From: Meandrina meandrites
Taxonomy: Eukaryota; Cnidaria; Anthozoa; Scleractinia; Meandrinidae
Assembly (NCBI GenBank): GCA_963693305.1
Contig: OY855903.1
Span: 58,775,350-58,839,349 of the forward strand
DNA length: 64,000 bases
Direction of reading: 5' to 3'
Each line of letters opens with the position of its first letter. Position 1 is the stretch's first letter. A program made the translations under genes and the position numbers. The notes beneath the pieces are model-generated. The model saw only the letters and a list, made by a program, of their open reading frames with translations. It was not told where the DNA came from and searched no databases. This document shows, piece after piece, positions 10,801 to 21,010 of this stretch.

Positions 10801-13800
10801 TAAGTCACGTTATCCGAGCCACAAACACGTTTCAAAACTTTAGGACATTCCTGATTGCAGGAAGACTTCGGTTTATGGGTGGTAGCTTGTGGCATGAAGG
10901 AAGAAAAATGGCACAGTTTAATATCAAATGACTGTACCCATTTATCACTAAGTTATCAAAATGGAATCTTTTTACAACAAGAGACTTACCTTCGCATCTT
11001 CCTTTTTTCACAATAGTTATTTTTTTGTTCTTCTCGCAAGCTGTTTTTTTCAGCAGGCACTTGTTGTCGTAGGTCAGGTTATCCGAGCCACAAACACGTT
11101 TCAAAACTTTGGGACATCCCTGATTGCAGGAAGACTTCGGTTTATGGGTGGTAGCTTGTGGTATGAAGAAAGGAAATGGCACAGTTTAACATCAAACAAT
11201 TGTACCCATAAATCACTAAGTTATCAAAATGGAATCTTTTTACAACAAGAGACTTACCTTCGCATCTTCCTTTTTTCACAATAGTTATTTTTTTGTTCTT
11301 CTCGCAAGCTGTTTTTTTCAGCAGGCACTTGTTGTCGTAAGTCACGTTATCCGAGCCACAAACACGTTTCAAAACTTTGGGACATCCCTGATTGCAGGAA
11401 GACTTCGGTTTATGGGTGGTAGCTTGTGGTATGAAGAAAGGAAATGGCACAGTTTAACATCAAACAATTGTACCCATAAATCACTAACTTATCAAAATGG
11501 ATTCTTTTTACAACAAGAGACTTACCTTCGCATCTTCCTTTTTTCACAATAGTTAATTTTTTGTTCGTCTCGCAAGCTGTTTTTTTCAGCAGGCACTTGT
11601 TGTCGTAAGTCACGTTATCCGAGCCACAAACACGTTTCAAGACTTTGGGACATCCCTGATTGCAGAAAGATTTCGGTTTATGGGTGGTAGCTTGTGGAAT
11701 GAAAGAAGGAAAATGACACAGTTTAACATCAAACAATTGTACCCATAAATCACTAACTTATCAAAACGGAATCTTTTTACAACAAGAGACTTACCTTCGC
11801 ATCTTCCTTTTTTCACAATAGTTATTCTTTTGTTCTTCTCGCAAGCTGTTTTTTTCAGCAGGCACTTGTTGTCGTAAGTCACGTTATCCGAGCCACAAAC
11901 ACGTTTCAAAACTTTGGGACATCGCTGATTGCAGGAAGACTTCGGTTTATGGCTGGTAGCTTGTGGTATGAAGAAAGGAAATGGCACAGTTTAACATCAA
12001 ACAATTGTACCCATAAATCACTAACTTATCAAAATGGATTCTTTTTACAACAAGAGACATACCTTTGCATCTTCCTTTTTTCACAACCTTTATTTTTTTG
12101 TTCTTCTCGCAAGCTGTTTTTTTCAGCAGACACTTGTTGTCATAAGTCACGTTATCCGAGCCACAAACACGTTTTATAACTTTGGGACATCCTTGATTGC
12201 AGGAAGACTTCGGTTTCTGGGTGGTAGCTTGTGGTATGAAGAAAGGAAATGGCACAGTTTAACATCAAACAATTGTACCCATAAATCACTAACTTATCAA
12301 AATGGATTCTTTTTACAACAAGAGACATACCTTTGCATCTTCCTTTTTTCACAACCTTTATTTTTTTGTTCTTCTCGCAAGCTGTTTTTTTCAGCAGACA
12401 CTTGTTGTCATAAGTCACGTTATCCGAGCCACAAACACGTTTTATAACTTTGGGACATCCTTGATTGCAGGAAGACTTCGGTTTCTGGGTGGTAGCTTGT
12501 GGCATGCAAGAAAGAAAATAGCACAGTTATAGACCCAGCAATTGTAACTATAAACCATTGGCATATGTTAAACCTTCTAAAAGGAAATTAAAAACTTGTG
12601 TAAAAATGTTATTTCTCTGAGGTTTTAAATGTTTTTAAATACGATGTTTCGGGCAGTTTTACTGTTCTCTTTTTCAGGTAGTTGCAAAATGGCCAGCTTT
12701 GGGACGTCCCTGATTGCTGGAAGACTTTCATGAGAGGGATAAAAAGTTTAAGACAAACTTCGAAAACAAGGGGCATACCTTGACATCTTCCATTTTTCAC
12801 AACACTTATTATTTTGTTCTTGTCGCAAGCCGTTTTTTCCAGCAGACACTTGTTGTCATACGTCACATGATCCGAGCCACAAACTTGTTTAATTACTTTT
12901 GGACATCCCTGATTACAGGAAGACTTCGGTTTCTGGGTGGTAACTTGTGTCATGAAGTAAGAAAAATGGCACAGTTTGACATCAAACAATGGTACTCATA
13001 AATCACTGGCCTACCAAAGTGAAATCTTGGACTCATTAAGGTTCATTATGTTTAATTGCACAAAGGAAAGTGCGTCTTTTAATAAAACCCAAACTCTGAG
13101 AATTAAAACTTAACTTACGATTGCGTTTTTCAATTTTCACTGTCGTCAATCATAATTATGGCAACATCCAACGAGCTTTGAGAGAACAAAATAAATCAAA
13201 ATCTACCAACCACGAGCGACAGACGCGACCTTTGAAACCGCTTGAAGTGAACTTGTTTCCTAAGAGGTCCGTTAAGATGATTGACGGCAACGAAAAACGT
13301 AACCATTGATTGAACAGAGTTGCACAGTAGGTTGTTTTCCAACTGAAGCAGGTTTCAAGAAATAGCCAATAAACATTACAATAGAAACTATCGTTTTCTG
13401 GGGTGAGGTCTAACCGTCTACAGCTTCATCTCATTTATGGCTGCCATAATTCTTTAACAAAGAAGGAGACCACTGTGATGGCTGCACTGTAATTGCTTAT
13501 TGGCAATGGAAAAAGTGATGTCTATGGTTGGAAGTAAAATTTATGAAAACGACAGTAGTTAATTATTAATTCTTGATCCCTGGAATTTTATTTTATCGGG
13601 GTGCATTGTCATATTATTTTATTTTTGTTTTCTTTTTACTGTTTTACTTTCTTTTTATCAGCATTTACTTACCTAAACACGGGTGATGTTTAGAGATGCT
13701 GATCCGTTTTTTTCCTAAGCAGGCTGTCTTCTTCAACTCACACTCGTTCTGGTATGTCACCCCATCAGTCCCACAAACTTTTCCGAGATCCAATGCGCAT

Positions 13801-16390
13801 GTTGGAACGCATTTGCAGAGCGGTTTGCCGTTGTGCACGAAGCACGTGGAGTATGGAACGTCGGTGCAGTGAGCTGCGTTACAGGATCTTGGTGCTATAA
13901 AACGGTATTATACATCTCAATAGCAATTCCACTATGCCATATTGTTTCAGGACGGGATTGACTATAAATGGCCCTTTTTTCATTGCAAGAATTTTTACCC
14001 TTAATGGTCTGTAATATTTAATCATGTGACTTACAAAGCTTTTTCAAGGATGCGCCTGTCTTTTCACAACCGTGGAGCTCCACACGCATACATCGTCTAC
14101 CAACCCACTCGAGGGGAACGAAACGAACAAAGCGAGCATTCACGGGAGGCTTTAACCAATGACGAACGAGAGATGACTGGTCCAGATTTCCTTTAAATTC
14201 CTAGAGAGTTTAGTTTTATGAGACACAATAAGAAGTCTTGATAAAAAATAAAATAACTATATTTCTAACTACCAATTACTTCAGACTGTGTGCTGGCAAT
14301 CTTCTATGTACTTTTCGTGTTGCTTCAAAATCCTTTCTCATCTCGTTTAAGGAACGGTACTGGCGTAAACAAAATCTTTTTTATAAAGCTTAACATACCC
14401 GATGTAGACCAAGCAGTTATATTTAAACAGCATGGGGGATGGGAAATCCGGCGAAAGTAACCAATTATGTTGCCTAGATTTATATTAAACATGTTAAATG
14501 GGAAATCGCGCGTGTGTGGTTTAACAACAGTACAATCATTTTTAAATTGACTGTACAAATCCGCAAAGCATGAACTATGACATGTTTATTATAATTTGAT
14601 AATACATCAAATCACAGGGAAATTTAGTATAGAGCATTTCTGGAAATGGCGCTTTATATATAATTGTTGTTATTGCCATCAGGGTTTGGTTTTCCTTCGC
14701 GACACAACAAAATTTCACAAATAATTATAGCTCTCACACTTTTTTTTCTCACAGATTCGCGTTACAAATACGAAATTATTGAGGTTCTATTTTTTCTAGC
14801 TACAGATAATAACTGAATATAAAAATATTATTAAAAAGCAAACCTTTGTTTTCCCTTTTTTGTCGGTGATTCCAATCCACTCCTTCCCATCCAGACTGTA
14901 ACGCACGAGATAACTGCTGACCCAGCTCTTTTCTGCAACTGCACCTTGTGTTGAAACCCCTGACACAGCATGAACTGACAGCAGATCTACTTGCAAGTAT
15001 TGGCTTCTCAGATCAAAAGCAGGAGAGGCGCACCAGGATCTGTCAATCAAATAATATTTGAGAAAACAAAAACTGACCTGCGTGTTTTCACAGCTTGGAG
15101 GAATTCGAAAGTTTTCGTTTATAGTTCGTTTACTTTTGAAGTACTTCAGATGCCCAAACAAAAGTACATAAACAGACAAACAATCATACGAAAATGTCCT
15201 ACAATTATAAAATCTATAAATCTATATATAATTTAAAACCGAATTGATTGCAAGGCTGGTACTACGGCCAAAGGGCAACGTTTATTGGGCAATATTTCAA
15301 CTAGCAGAGCTACACTGTAGTTTCCTTCAGGGCCAGTACTATGATTAAAAGAACATAACTGCTCTAAAAAATTGACTTCGGAGTATACAGGGGTAGGACG
15401 CGCAAGGGAAACATTTTTAGGGTGAAAGGCTACGGTGAGGGGCGGGTTGGATACAAAACACTGCTCTTTTATGTGCTTATTAGAGACATTGAACCCTGGT
15501 CAAATAATGACAAATTTCATGGACTTAGGGGATTCGCGATTGTGAGTAGCCACGTGACAATCACTTCTAGAAGTCTACTCTTAAAACTCCTCCCACTACC
15601 GATGCTATAATGAAGGACTGGTTCGCCACGCAGGATTTTTTTTTCCATGTTGTTAATACCTTGCATGGCTTGAGCTTCTCAATGAAGCCCTTCCTTGTTT
15701 CGCGGCATGTTTCTTGTCGAGTTGTGAGGAAGTTGACATCTGCCCATCCTTGATTCTCCCATCTCCTAGTCCCAGGGATAACGGACAAGCTGAAAAAAAA
15801 AGGGAACGGGTACGAACTTAACTTAACCTCGCGCAATTGGCCTATCATCGGAGCGTGCCTGGGTAATAAACAAATGCCTTATAAGGTTGAGCTGTGAGTG
15901 ATCTGCCAAAGCCGGAGACTTTGTCAAACACAAATACTGTCTCTCTATATGAAAAGAAGGTCAAATGCATACAAAAATGTTTTCGTGCAGATTAAGTCTT
16001 GTATGAGAAAAACTCATGGAAATAATTTCGCGTTTGAGAAGATTTTTTAACTGACTTTTGCATGTAAACACCTTATGCAAGCATAACTACATTATTATAT
16101 AAACTGCAGTGGTATAGCGAGTGGTAGCAAATCGAGAAAAATGGTATCACACGTGTGGATAAAAATGGTATCCACACATGTGTGATATCATTTTTTACCA
16201 ATCAGCTCACAGAGTTTGCCATGTTACAGCTCACTGGGCCAAGGTTTATCGATATTAAGTCGAAACATCTTCGGATCTTCCTCGGCAATCTTCGGGAATC
16301 TTCGGAAATTTTCGGAAAATGTTCGGAAACATTCGTATGTCTACCGGACAACATGTTCAACGTGTTCAAATCGATATCTCACGAGTGAGC

Positions 16391-16422
<32 letters not shown>

Positions 16423-18317
16423 TCGAAGATAAATTTCATATCTCCGCGCAACCATGTACGGAAACATACAAACTGATACCTGTAAATACTACTTAAATCC
16501 TATCGTCCATTACAAATTGCCTAAAGCAAATCAAAATCGAGGTAATTTCGAAAAGGTAAAACAATATTTAGTACATACATTTCATAGTACATGGTTTTCC
16601 ATTCGGGTTGAGGGCTGGATCACAGAAGTGGACAATAAGCTTTGTTCCGAGTGATTTGCAGGTCCCACCAGACAAAACACGCTTATGGGGTTGATTTTTC
16701 TTTCGAGCGAATCCTGTCGAGGTAAAAGTACATGGATCATGGTAAAAACATACTTTAAATGGACTTATTTTCCCTTCTCCACTTTGATAGGGACCTTCAG
16801 ATCGGAGTAGGAGAAGAACTTAGTGCTTATGCTTCTGATTATCACATTTCACGCCAATCTCTGGAACGTAACTAGACAGAAATTCGAAAGTCGTAATTCT
16901 AATTCGAACTGAAGGTCCCTAGAAGCACGCAGTCCTCCATTGTGCTAGAAGGATCGGATAAGGCCCAGGAGGAAAAGACTTTCATGTTTAAAAGGGCAGA
17001 AACTTTAATTAATCACTTAAACAAGACCAATCGGGCGTGGTCTGACCTTTATTTAACACTTAAAATACACCATTTTAAAACAAATACACAAATAAGAGTT
17101 ATAGCGACTTTAATAACGATAGCGAAATTATCAATAAGCTTGTATTTTTGAGGATCGATCTAAACCTTCAATACAGTATGACGGTAAAATGATCTTCATG
17201 GATAAAGTTATTGTTGTCTTACATTTCCCAAATGAGGTCGGGGGGGATCAGTTTTAGTCTGACATTGGCAGAGGCAGTAGAACGGAATTTTCAATTTCGC
17301 TTACACTCGAGGTTAAGCTCAAGTCAAATACATTTCCTAGCTATAGTAAGCATCCTTCTCTATTTTCAGCTCCCTCTGGAAATTGACTTTTTTGCAAAAA
17401 AATCCCCACCTTTCCGAAATGGTCAGGACATGTCAGTTTCTTTAGGAAACGACATGATACCGGTTTTTATGTTCACAAGCTAATTACCACCTCTCCCCAA
17501 CCCATTACACTTTTCTCTATTAGCACCCAAGAAAGGATTTCAAAAATAATCCCCTGGGGGTGATGGTACTAAATTTTTACACTATTCTTTTATGACACTA
17601 AGTTTCAACTCACCGATCAAGTAATACGTTTCGCCTTCCTTCTTAACAAAATCCAAAGCTTTCGTGTTCTTTTGATGATTTAAGCCACAGTTAGTGGAGC
17701 CAAGTAGTTTTCCCTCGGCAGCGTTACATGTTTGGAAACCATCATAGCTGACAGAGTAGATATCCACTTTACCAAAATAGTATTTCGCCAAAGAACGTTC
17801 GCACTTGACGGTAATATTAGCATTGCTTTTGAGCAGAAAAGGCTCATAGTTTCCTTGTTCTCTGCAAGAAACAAATAAGAAAAGGTTTTCACCCTTTCAT
17901 TCCAAGATTGAAATGTTAAATCTCCTAACAAATTTGCTATATATTTCTATAATGCTTATTCTGAGAATTTGTGAAGACATCTTATATTAATTAATGAACA
18001 TCTAAAGTAATGTAAAAATTGGAGAAGGAGAGTTACATGACGGAGAAGCAATAGGGGGAAACTTAATTCCCATACTAGGACTAGACTATATAAAAAAATA
18101 GTATATACATTAAAAGCAGTATTATAAAAAATAAAAAAGAATCCGAAAAAAAAAATATATGCACCATTTATCACAAACAGACAAATACTGTAAGAGAAGA
18201 TCTAAAACAGTTCAATGAAGGTGCGCCCATGACATTTAACAATTATTCCACGAGCGCGCGTTGGATATGAGATGGTAGATAGTCAACGAGGCGCGTAGCG
18301 CCGAGTTGGCTATAACG

Positions 18318-18351
<34 letters not shown>

Positions 18352-19824
18352 TTTTATTAAAAACGCCCAAAAAATTGCAATATTTGAGTTCCCCACCTGT
18401 TTTCGTTGACGCGTATCGGCCACGATATTTGTGGTCAATGGTATATGAGCTCATATACCATTGCCTGTTAACCAATCAAAACTCAGGAATTGCAATATAC
18501 CATTGCTAGTTTTTAATAATAGGTGGTATATCATTCCAGTCCGTAATATAACAGTTAAAAAAAGAAAACTTAAAATAGTTCCTCTGGGCAAGCTTAGGCG
18601 TAATTTCCATAACCGTTAGTAAGACAACAACCGTCATTTTCCATTTTTTCTTTTTCAACGAGCCCAAGTTGACGAGGTAAAGGTTCGGTGGCCTAATGGT
18701 TAGTGCGCTAGACTCCGGATCGAGTGGTCCGTGTACAATCCCAGGCTGAGGTCATTGTGTTGTGTTCTTGGGCAAGACACTTTACTCTCACAGTGCCTCT
18801 CTCCACTTAGGTGTATAAATGGGTACCGGCGAATTTACTCCTGGGGGTAGCCATGCGAGGGACCAGCACCATATCCAGGGAGGGGGGGGGGGGGGGGGGG
18901 GAGTAGATATGCACCTAGTCGCTTCATGCCACAAAAAGGGGGATAAGGTCCGGCAAGTATGGGCCATTTGGATTGAGGCTAAGAGGGTAATTTAATTGTT
19001 TTAGTGGACTCGCTGAAGGATTGCACTTTAAATCTGCAATTTTATGTACTTTTAAGCCAATGCCGAATAATTGTTCCTTTCAAAATCGTTTAAGAACAAC
19101 GAGTGCGCAACTGTGTTCTATCAGCGAGCAGAATCCAGTTACCGTATTCAGTGGACGTCCAAATAGAACACGCTGAGTTGCCACAAAAAGTAATTAGTCA
19201 ACAAGGCGCAACCGAGTTGACTACCGCTCATAGAAAACGAGAACGAGTACAGTATTTGAATTATCTCAGACACCCTAAAGGATTGTAGTTCAAGACCAAG
19301 CAATTTGTCCATAATACAAAAGTCAAGAATAATTTTGCTTTTTTTCACTAGAACGATTCATCCGACCTAAGTTTTTACAACACTAATTTTCCTTATCAGG
19401 AACAACGCGCGCGCGCGCAATCATGCTCTTTCAGGGAACATGCAGACAACAGTGGAAGAGCCACACACACGCTTGGCACACAATATCTATTTTAGCCTTG
19501 TTCTTCGCGCTCACACAAACAGCCTTCCAAGCGGCCAAAAAAATCACGAGCTTCCTTCAATAAAGCAGTGACCCTGAGCAAGATTATGTTTTCGCAAGCA
19601 CCTTTTGTCGACATTACACCCGTGGAGCAAAATTCGTGGCGTGTTTCTACAATTACCAAAAGGAATCACGCACACATAAAGAAACAGTCTCCAGTAAAGA
19701 CAGTCAAAGTAATTTTTACTTACCTCAATCCATAAAAGTTCAAAGTGATTTTCGAAGCAACAGCTAAAGAGCAAGTCGAAAAACCGACCAACAGCAGTAA
19801 GCAAATGATATGTAGCTTTTTCAT
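4762..19824 (-). CDS. Membrane protein: ephrin-like + F5/8C + 16 Kazal domains (24-exon model)
   Basis: I assembled this gene from splice consensus sites; every intron phase agrees and the coding sum is 4,017 nt (1,338 residues plus stop). Order by residue: signal peptide 1-24; ephrin-like domain about 34-162; F5/8 type C domain about 162-326; a Cys-rich lead plus Kazal domain 1 to 400; Kazal 2-14, 55 residues each, 400-1115; Kazal 15 and 16, each with an added Cys-rich lead, to 1254; membrane helix about 1277-1298; a basic tail of about 40 residues. It should be a type I surface protein with an inhibitor-rich, possibly carbohydrate- or lipid-binding ectodomain. Kazal exons are symmetric (phase 1-1), which allows duplication or skipping without frame loss. 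The ephrin-like assignment is weaker than the rest. I do not recognise a named orthologue. Alternative splicing of array exons and extra small exons cannot be excluded. Confidence 0.8.
4871..5658 (-). other. Intron of the Kazal gene
   Basis: No coding exon is supported here. At about 5208-5246 a short direct duplication contains CCAACGACGCCTTTCA twice. The rest is unremarkable AT-rich intron. Confidence 0.5.
5659..5806 (-). CDS. Transmembrane exon
   Basis: 148 nt, entered in phase 1 after TTTTATTTCAG and left in phase 2 at GTGAGA. It encodes a polar juxtamembrane stretch rich in T/S/K, then a hydrophobic helix that includes FFICMGAMGILG followed by IAIALAMCMF. Phases match both neighbours exactly. 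Confidence 0.78.
5807..7560 (-). other. Long intron with a hairpin element
   Basis: This intron separates Kazal exon 16 from the membrane exon. It contains an inverted repeat at 5915-6010 and a poly-G run near 7026-7046. I looked for extra phase 1-1 exons and found none that is convincing. Confidence 0.5.
5915..6010. repeat. Inverted repeat / hairpin element
   Basis: TGCGAATACAGCCGCCTC on the left matches the reverse complement of GAGGCGGCTGTATTCGCA on the right. The arms flank a GC-rich centre with ACGTGCGAAACGCGCGTTTC. It probably represents a small non-autonomous element (MITE). Confidence 0.6.
7561..7758 (-). CDS. Kazal exon 16 (last; with EGF/follistatin-like lead)
   Basis: 198 nt, phase 1-1. 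It starts at GLCGSRICPPYSKC and contains CVHDGNVVCGSDGKTYNDFC, with the Kazal signature CGSDGKTY. It is diverged from the array units and, like exon 15, has an extra Cys-rich segment before the Kazal core. Donor is GTAGGT. Confidence 0.82.
8353..8571 (-). CDS. Kazal exon 15 (with Cys-rich lead)
   Basis: 219 nt, phase 1-1. The lead has CERECTAPYSRC and the Kazal core has CPKILKQVCGSDNVIYDNKC. Acceptor is ATTTTAG and donor is GTATGT. Lead plus core resembles follistatin-type modules. Confidence 0.83.
8875..9039 (-). CDS. Kazal exon 14
   Basis: 165 nt, phase 1-1, encoding CPKTIKQVCGSDNVTYDNKC and the usual trailing cysteine. It is separated from exon 13 by a longer intron with unrelated inserted sequence (9100-9480). 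Confidence 0.85.
9652..9816 (-). CDS. Kazal exon 13
   Basis: 165 nt, phase 1-1, encoding CPKVIKEVCGSDNVTYDNTC. It forms the downstream (3') end of the regular 268-bp array. Confidence 0.87.
9919..10083 (-). CDS. Kazal exon 12
   Basis: 165 nt, phase 1-1, encoding CPKVIKQVCGSDNVTYDNKC. Its six cysteines are in the spacing shared by all array units. Confidence 0.87.
10189..10353 (-). CDS. Kazal exon 11
   Basis: 165 nt, phase 1-1, encoding CPKVIKHVCGSDNVTYDNKC. The acceptor follows CACAAG as in its neighbours. Confidence 0.87.
10453..10617 (-). CDS. Kazal exon 10
   Basis: 165 nt, phase 1-1, encoding CPKVMKRVCGSDNVTYDNKC. The last exonic base is A rather than G, so the junction residue differs from the other units. 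Confidence 0.86.
10721..10885 (-). CDS. Kazal exon 9
   Basis: 165 nt, phase 1-1, encoding CPKVLKRVCGSDNVTYDNKC. Its flanking introns resemble those of exons 3-8. Confidence 0.87.
10990..11154 (-). CDS. Kazal exon 8
   Basis: 165 nt, phase 1-1. It has CGSDNLTYDNKC, a Val-to-Leu change in the otherwise constant signature. Donor is GTAAGT. Confidence 0.87.
11258..11422 (-). CDS. Kazal exon 7
   Basis: 165 nt, phase 1-1. It is nearly identical to exon 8, introns included, apart from the signature Val. Confidence 0.87.
11526..11690 (-). CDS. Kazal exon 6
   Basis: 165 nt, phase 1-1. It differs from neighbours at a few positions after the fifth cysteine (ACETNKKLTIVKKGRC). Confidence 0.87.
11795..11959 (-). 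CDS. Kazal exon 5
   Basis: 165 nt, phase 1-1. It has CNQRC in place of CNQGC at the first cysteine pair. Confidence 0.87.
12063..12227 (-). CDS. Kazal exon 4
   Basis: 165 nt, phase 1-1, encoding CPKVIKRVCGSDNVTYDNKC. It is essentially identical to exon 3, and most of the intervening intron is duplicated as well. Confidence 0.87.
12331..12495 (-). CDS. Kazal exon 3
   Basis: 165 nt, phase 1-1. It is the most upstream member of the regular array and a near-copy of exon 4, marking the youngest duplication I can see. Confidence 0.87.
12779..12943 (-). CDS. Kazal exon 2
   Basis: 165 nt, phase 1-1, encoding CPKVIKQVCGSDHVTYDNKC (Asn-to-His in the signature). It is separated from exon 3 by an intron that contains a degenerate Kazal-unit fossil. 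Confidence 0.86.
13673..13894 (-). CDS. Kazal exon 1 (with Cys-rich lead)
   Basis: 222 nt, phase 1-1. The lead is SCNAAHCTDVPYSTC and the core holds CGTDGVTYQNEC. It is the same lead-plus-core layout as exons 15 and 16, so the homogeneous array is bracketed by older, diverged modules. Confidence 0.84.
14035..14200 (-). CDS. F5/8 type C domain, third exon
   Basis: 166 nt, entered in phase 0 after CTCTCTAG and left in phase 1 at GTAAGT. It encodes the C-terminal strands: ARFVRFVPLEWVGRRCMRVE, then LHGC. This is the classic discoidin ending (R-x-x-P...C-x-R-x-E-x-x-G-C). Confidence 0.85.
14844..15039 (-). CDS. F5/8 type C domain, second exon
   Basis: 196 nt, phase 2 in, phase 0 out. It contains SWCASPAFDLRSQYLQVDLL, SYLVRYSLDGKEWIGI and ending KGKTK. 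The W..Y.V.YS.DG.EW pattern is diagnostic of discoidin domains. Confidence 0.85.
15660..15789 (-). CDS. F5/8 type C domain, first exon
   Basis: 130 nt, phase 1 in, phase 2 out. It starts at CPLSLGLGDGRIKDGQMSTS, the standard start of discoidin domains (C-P-L-G-x-x-G-x-I-x-D-x-Q-x-x-S-S). Confidence 0.82.
16137..16440. repeat. Intronic inverted repeats and TCTTCGG iterations
   Basis: ATCACACGTGTGGAT and ATCCACACATGTGTGAT form an inverted pair at 16145-16192. About 16264-16330 repeats a TCTTCGG-like heptamer five to six times. About 16366-16430 is a second inverted repeat around ATCGATATCTCACGAGTGAG. Together they look like debris of small non-autonomous elements. Confidence 0.5.
16579..16713 (-). 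CDS. Ephrin-like domain, second exon
   Basis: 135 nt, phase 1-1. It encodes RVLSGGTCKSLGTKLIVHFC, which resembles the last strands of ephrin ectodomains (GG-x-C...G-x-K-L-x-V). The donor GTATGT gives the only phase that joins the next exon. Confidence 0.65.
17614..17861 (-). CDS. Ephrin-like domain, first exon
   Basis: 248 nt, phase 2 in, phase 1 out. It includes VKCERSLAKYYFGKVDIYSV, and ends VKKEGETYYLIG, which resembles the ephrin E-x-Y-Y-x-I strand. A cupredoxin-like secreted fold is likely. The ephrin label is by eye and moderate. Confidence 0.65.
18240..18351. repeat. 112-bp hairpin element
   Basis: CAATTATTCCAC...GTTGGATATGAGAT on the left pairs with ATCTCATATCCAAC...GTGGAATAATTG on the right. 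The centre is GGCGCGTAGCGCC. It resembles an abundant MITE-like hairpin in coral DNA (from memory). It lies in an intron of the Kazal gene. Confidence 0.65.
18681..18985 (+). mobile_element. tRNA-derived SINE
   Basis: GGTGGCCTAATGGTTAGTGC is an RNA polymerase III A-box region. A decayed B-box follows, then a body with TCTTGGGCAAGACACTTTAC, a GGGTACCGG block and CTAGTCGCTTCATGC. The layout fits a tRNA-headed SINE. A poly-G run interrupts it near 18880-18901. It lies inside an intron, opposite to the host gene. Confidence 0.7.
19724..19824 (-). CDS. First coding exon: start codon and signal peptide
   Basis: ATG at 19822-19824 begins MKKLHIICLLLLVGFSTCSL. This is a short basic n-region, a leucine-rich core and a small-residue region (AVAS), typical of a signal peptide. 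It ends in phase 2 at GTAAGT, which fits the exon at 17614-17861. Confidence 0.78.
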
Positions 19825-19930
19825 TTCGCTATTCTAAGAACTGTGTGCGGTGACATTTTTCATTCCTTCTTATGTGTTTTTCCAAGTGTGGAACCATCAT
19901 TTATGCTGATGAAGTCATAGAGCTTACGAG

Positions 19931-19958
19931 TTAATTAATTGATTAATCAATTAATTAA
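19931..19958. promoter_or_regulatory. 28-bp perfect palindrome of TAAT/ATTA cores
   Basis: A perfect palindrome of TTAATTAATTGA and its complement is centred between 19944 and 19945, about 110 bp upstream of the Kazal-gene start. It holds several TAAT/ATTA cores, the binding core of homeodomain factors, and is followed by a CG-alternating stretch. A role as promoter or enhancer element is inference. Confidence 0.4.
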
Positions 19959-20946
19959 TTCGCGCGCGACGCTTGCGACTATTAAGTCGTTCCAGGTGCG
20001 GATGTAGATTGTTTTCAACCGTTTTGGATTTGATTGACGAAACAATCGTCATCCGAGAAAAATGGGTGACACGTAATACCCATGAAATGTACTTCAGGGA
20101 GCCAAAATCTACCCACGGAATCCCCCTACCCCCTACCCCCCCCCCCCCCCCCCACCCTTAACAGCTCACTCCTTCGGCACTCGTGTTATCGGAAAACGGT
20201 CACTATTGTTCCTGGATCCGCGCCTGCATTCGAGATAATCATAAGAACGTTTGTTTTTCTATAACTTTAAAGACCATCTTAAAATCAAACTTTTATTCGT
20301 TGACGAATAAGAAAAACCTTCGTGCTAAAGTATTTATGTAATTAGCTTGGCACCCTTTACGCAAATTCGCTTTCAACTTAGCCTTTTCTCAAACCGATTT
20401 TTTATCACTAATTATGTAACCTTGATAATGGCGCAAGATGCACCGAAAATTAAACGTCGGTTCTTATCATTTATATTTCTTGTATTAGCTTACAAAACGA
20501 ATGAAAAATAAGGCGAGGGGTGAAGAATTTGGGGCCAGGAGGCCTCTCTGGCTTATTATTTCTCGTCTCTGTTTTTTTTTGTTTACTTCTGTTCTTAGTG
20601 CTGCTCCCGAGCTAACCGTGCGCCAGCAACAGGCTAATCGATATGGTAAGCAAAAAGCGACTTTGCCATTTACAGTACAGTAGTAACTGTTGCCACTACG
20701 AGAAGAACGCTTAGAATACTGAACGAAGTATTTCCTTTGAAAGGTTACCAGCAACCGAAAAAGCTTAATATTGTCAACATTACAACCCGTTTCCTTTCAA
20801 ACGTTGCATGATTTTACATTATTGCCCCCGCAGGGTTTTGGCCCAGAGGCCAAAACCCGAGGAGGCATCATTGTAGTCCGCGCGTATATAGACTATATAT
20901 ATATATAGTATACACCAGACAAAATCTCGACTTGGCCAAAGGGGGA

Positions 20947-21010
20947 CCGCAAGTAGTATCGGTAGGTGTGATAAAATGCCCGCAAGTAGTATCGGTAGGT
21001 GTGATAAAAT
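20947..21010. repeat. 33-bp tandem duplication
   Basis: Two consecutive copies of a unit containing CGCAAGTAGTATCGGTAGGT, then GTGATAAAAT, with period 33. Confidence 0.75.

Noticed and set aside
9653..12532. Plus-strand open frames across the Kazal array
   Set aside because: They are antisense to the Kazal exons and repeat with the array; the Phe/Leu/Ser-rich translations are by-products of the minus-strand coding sequence.
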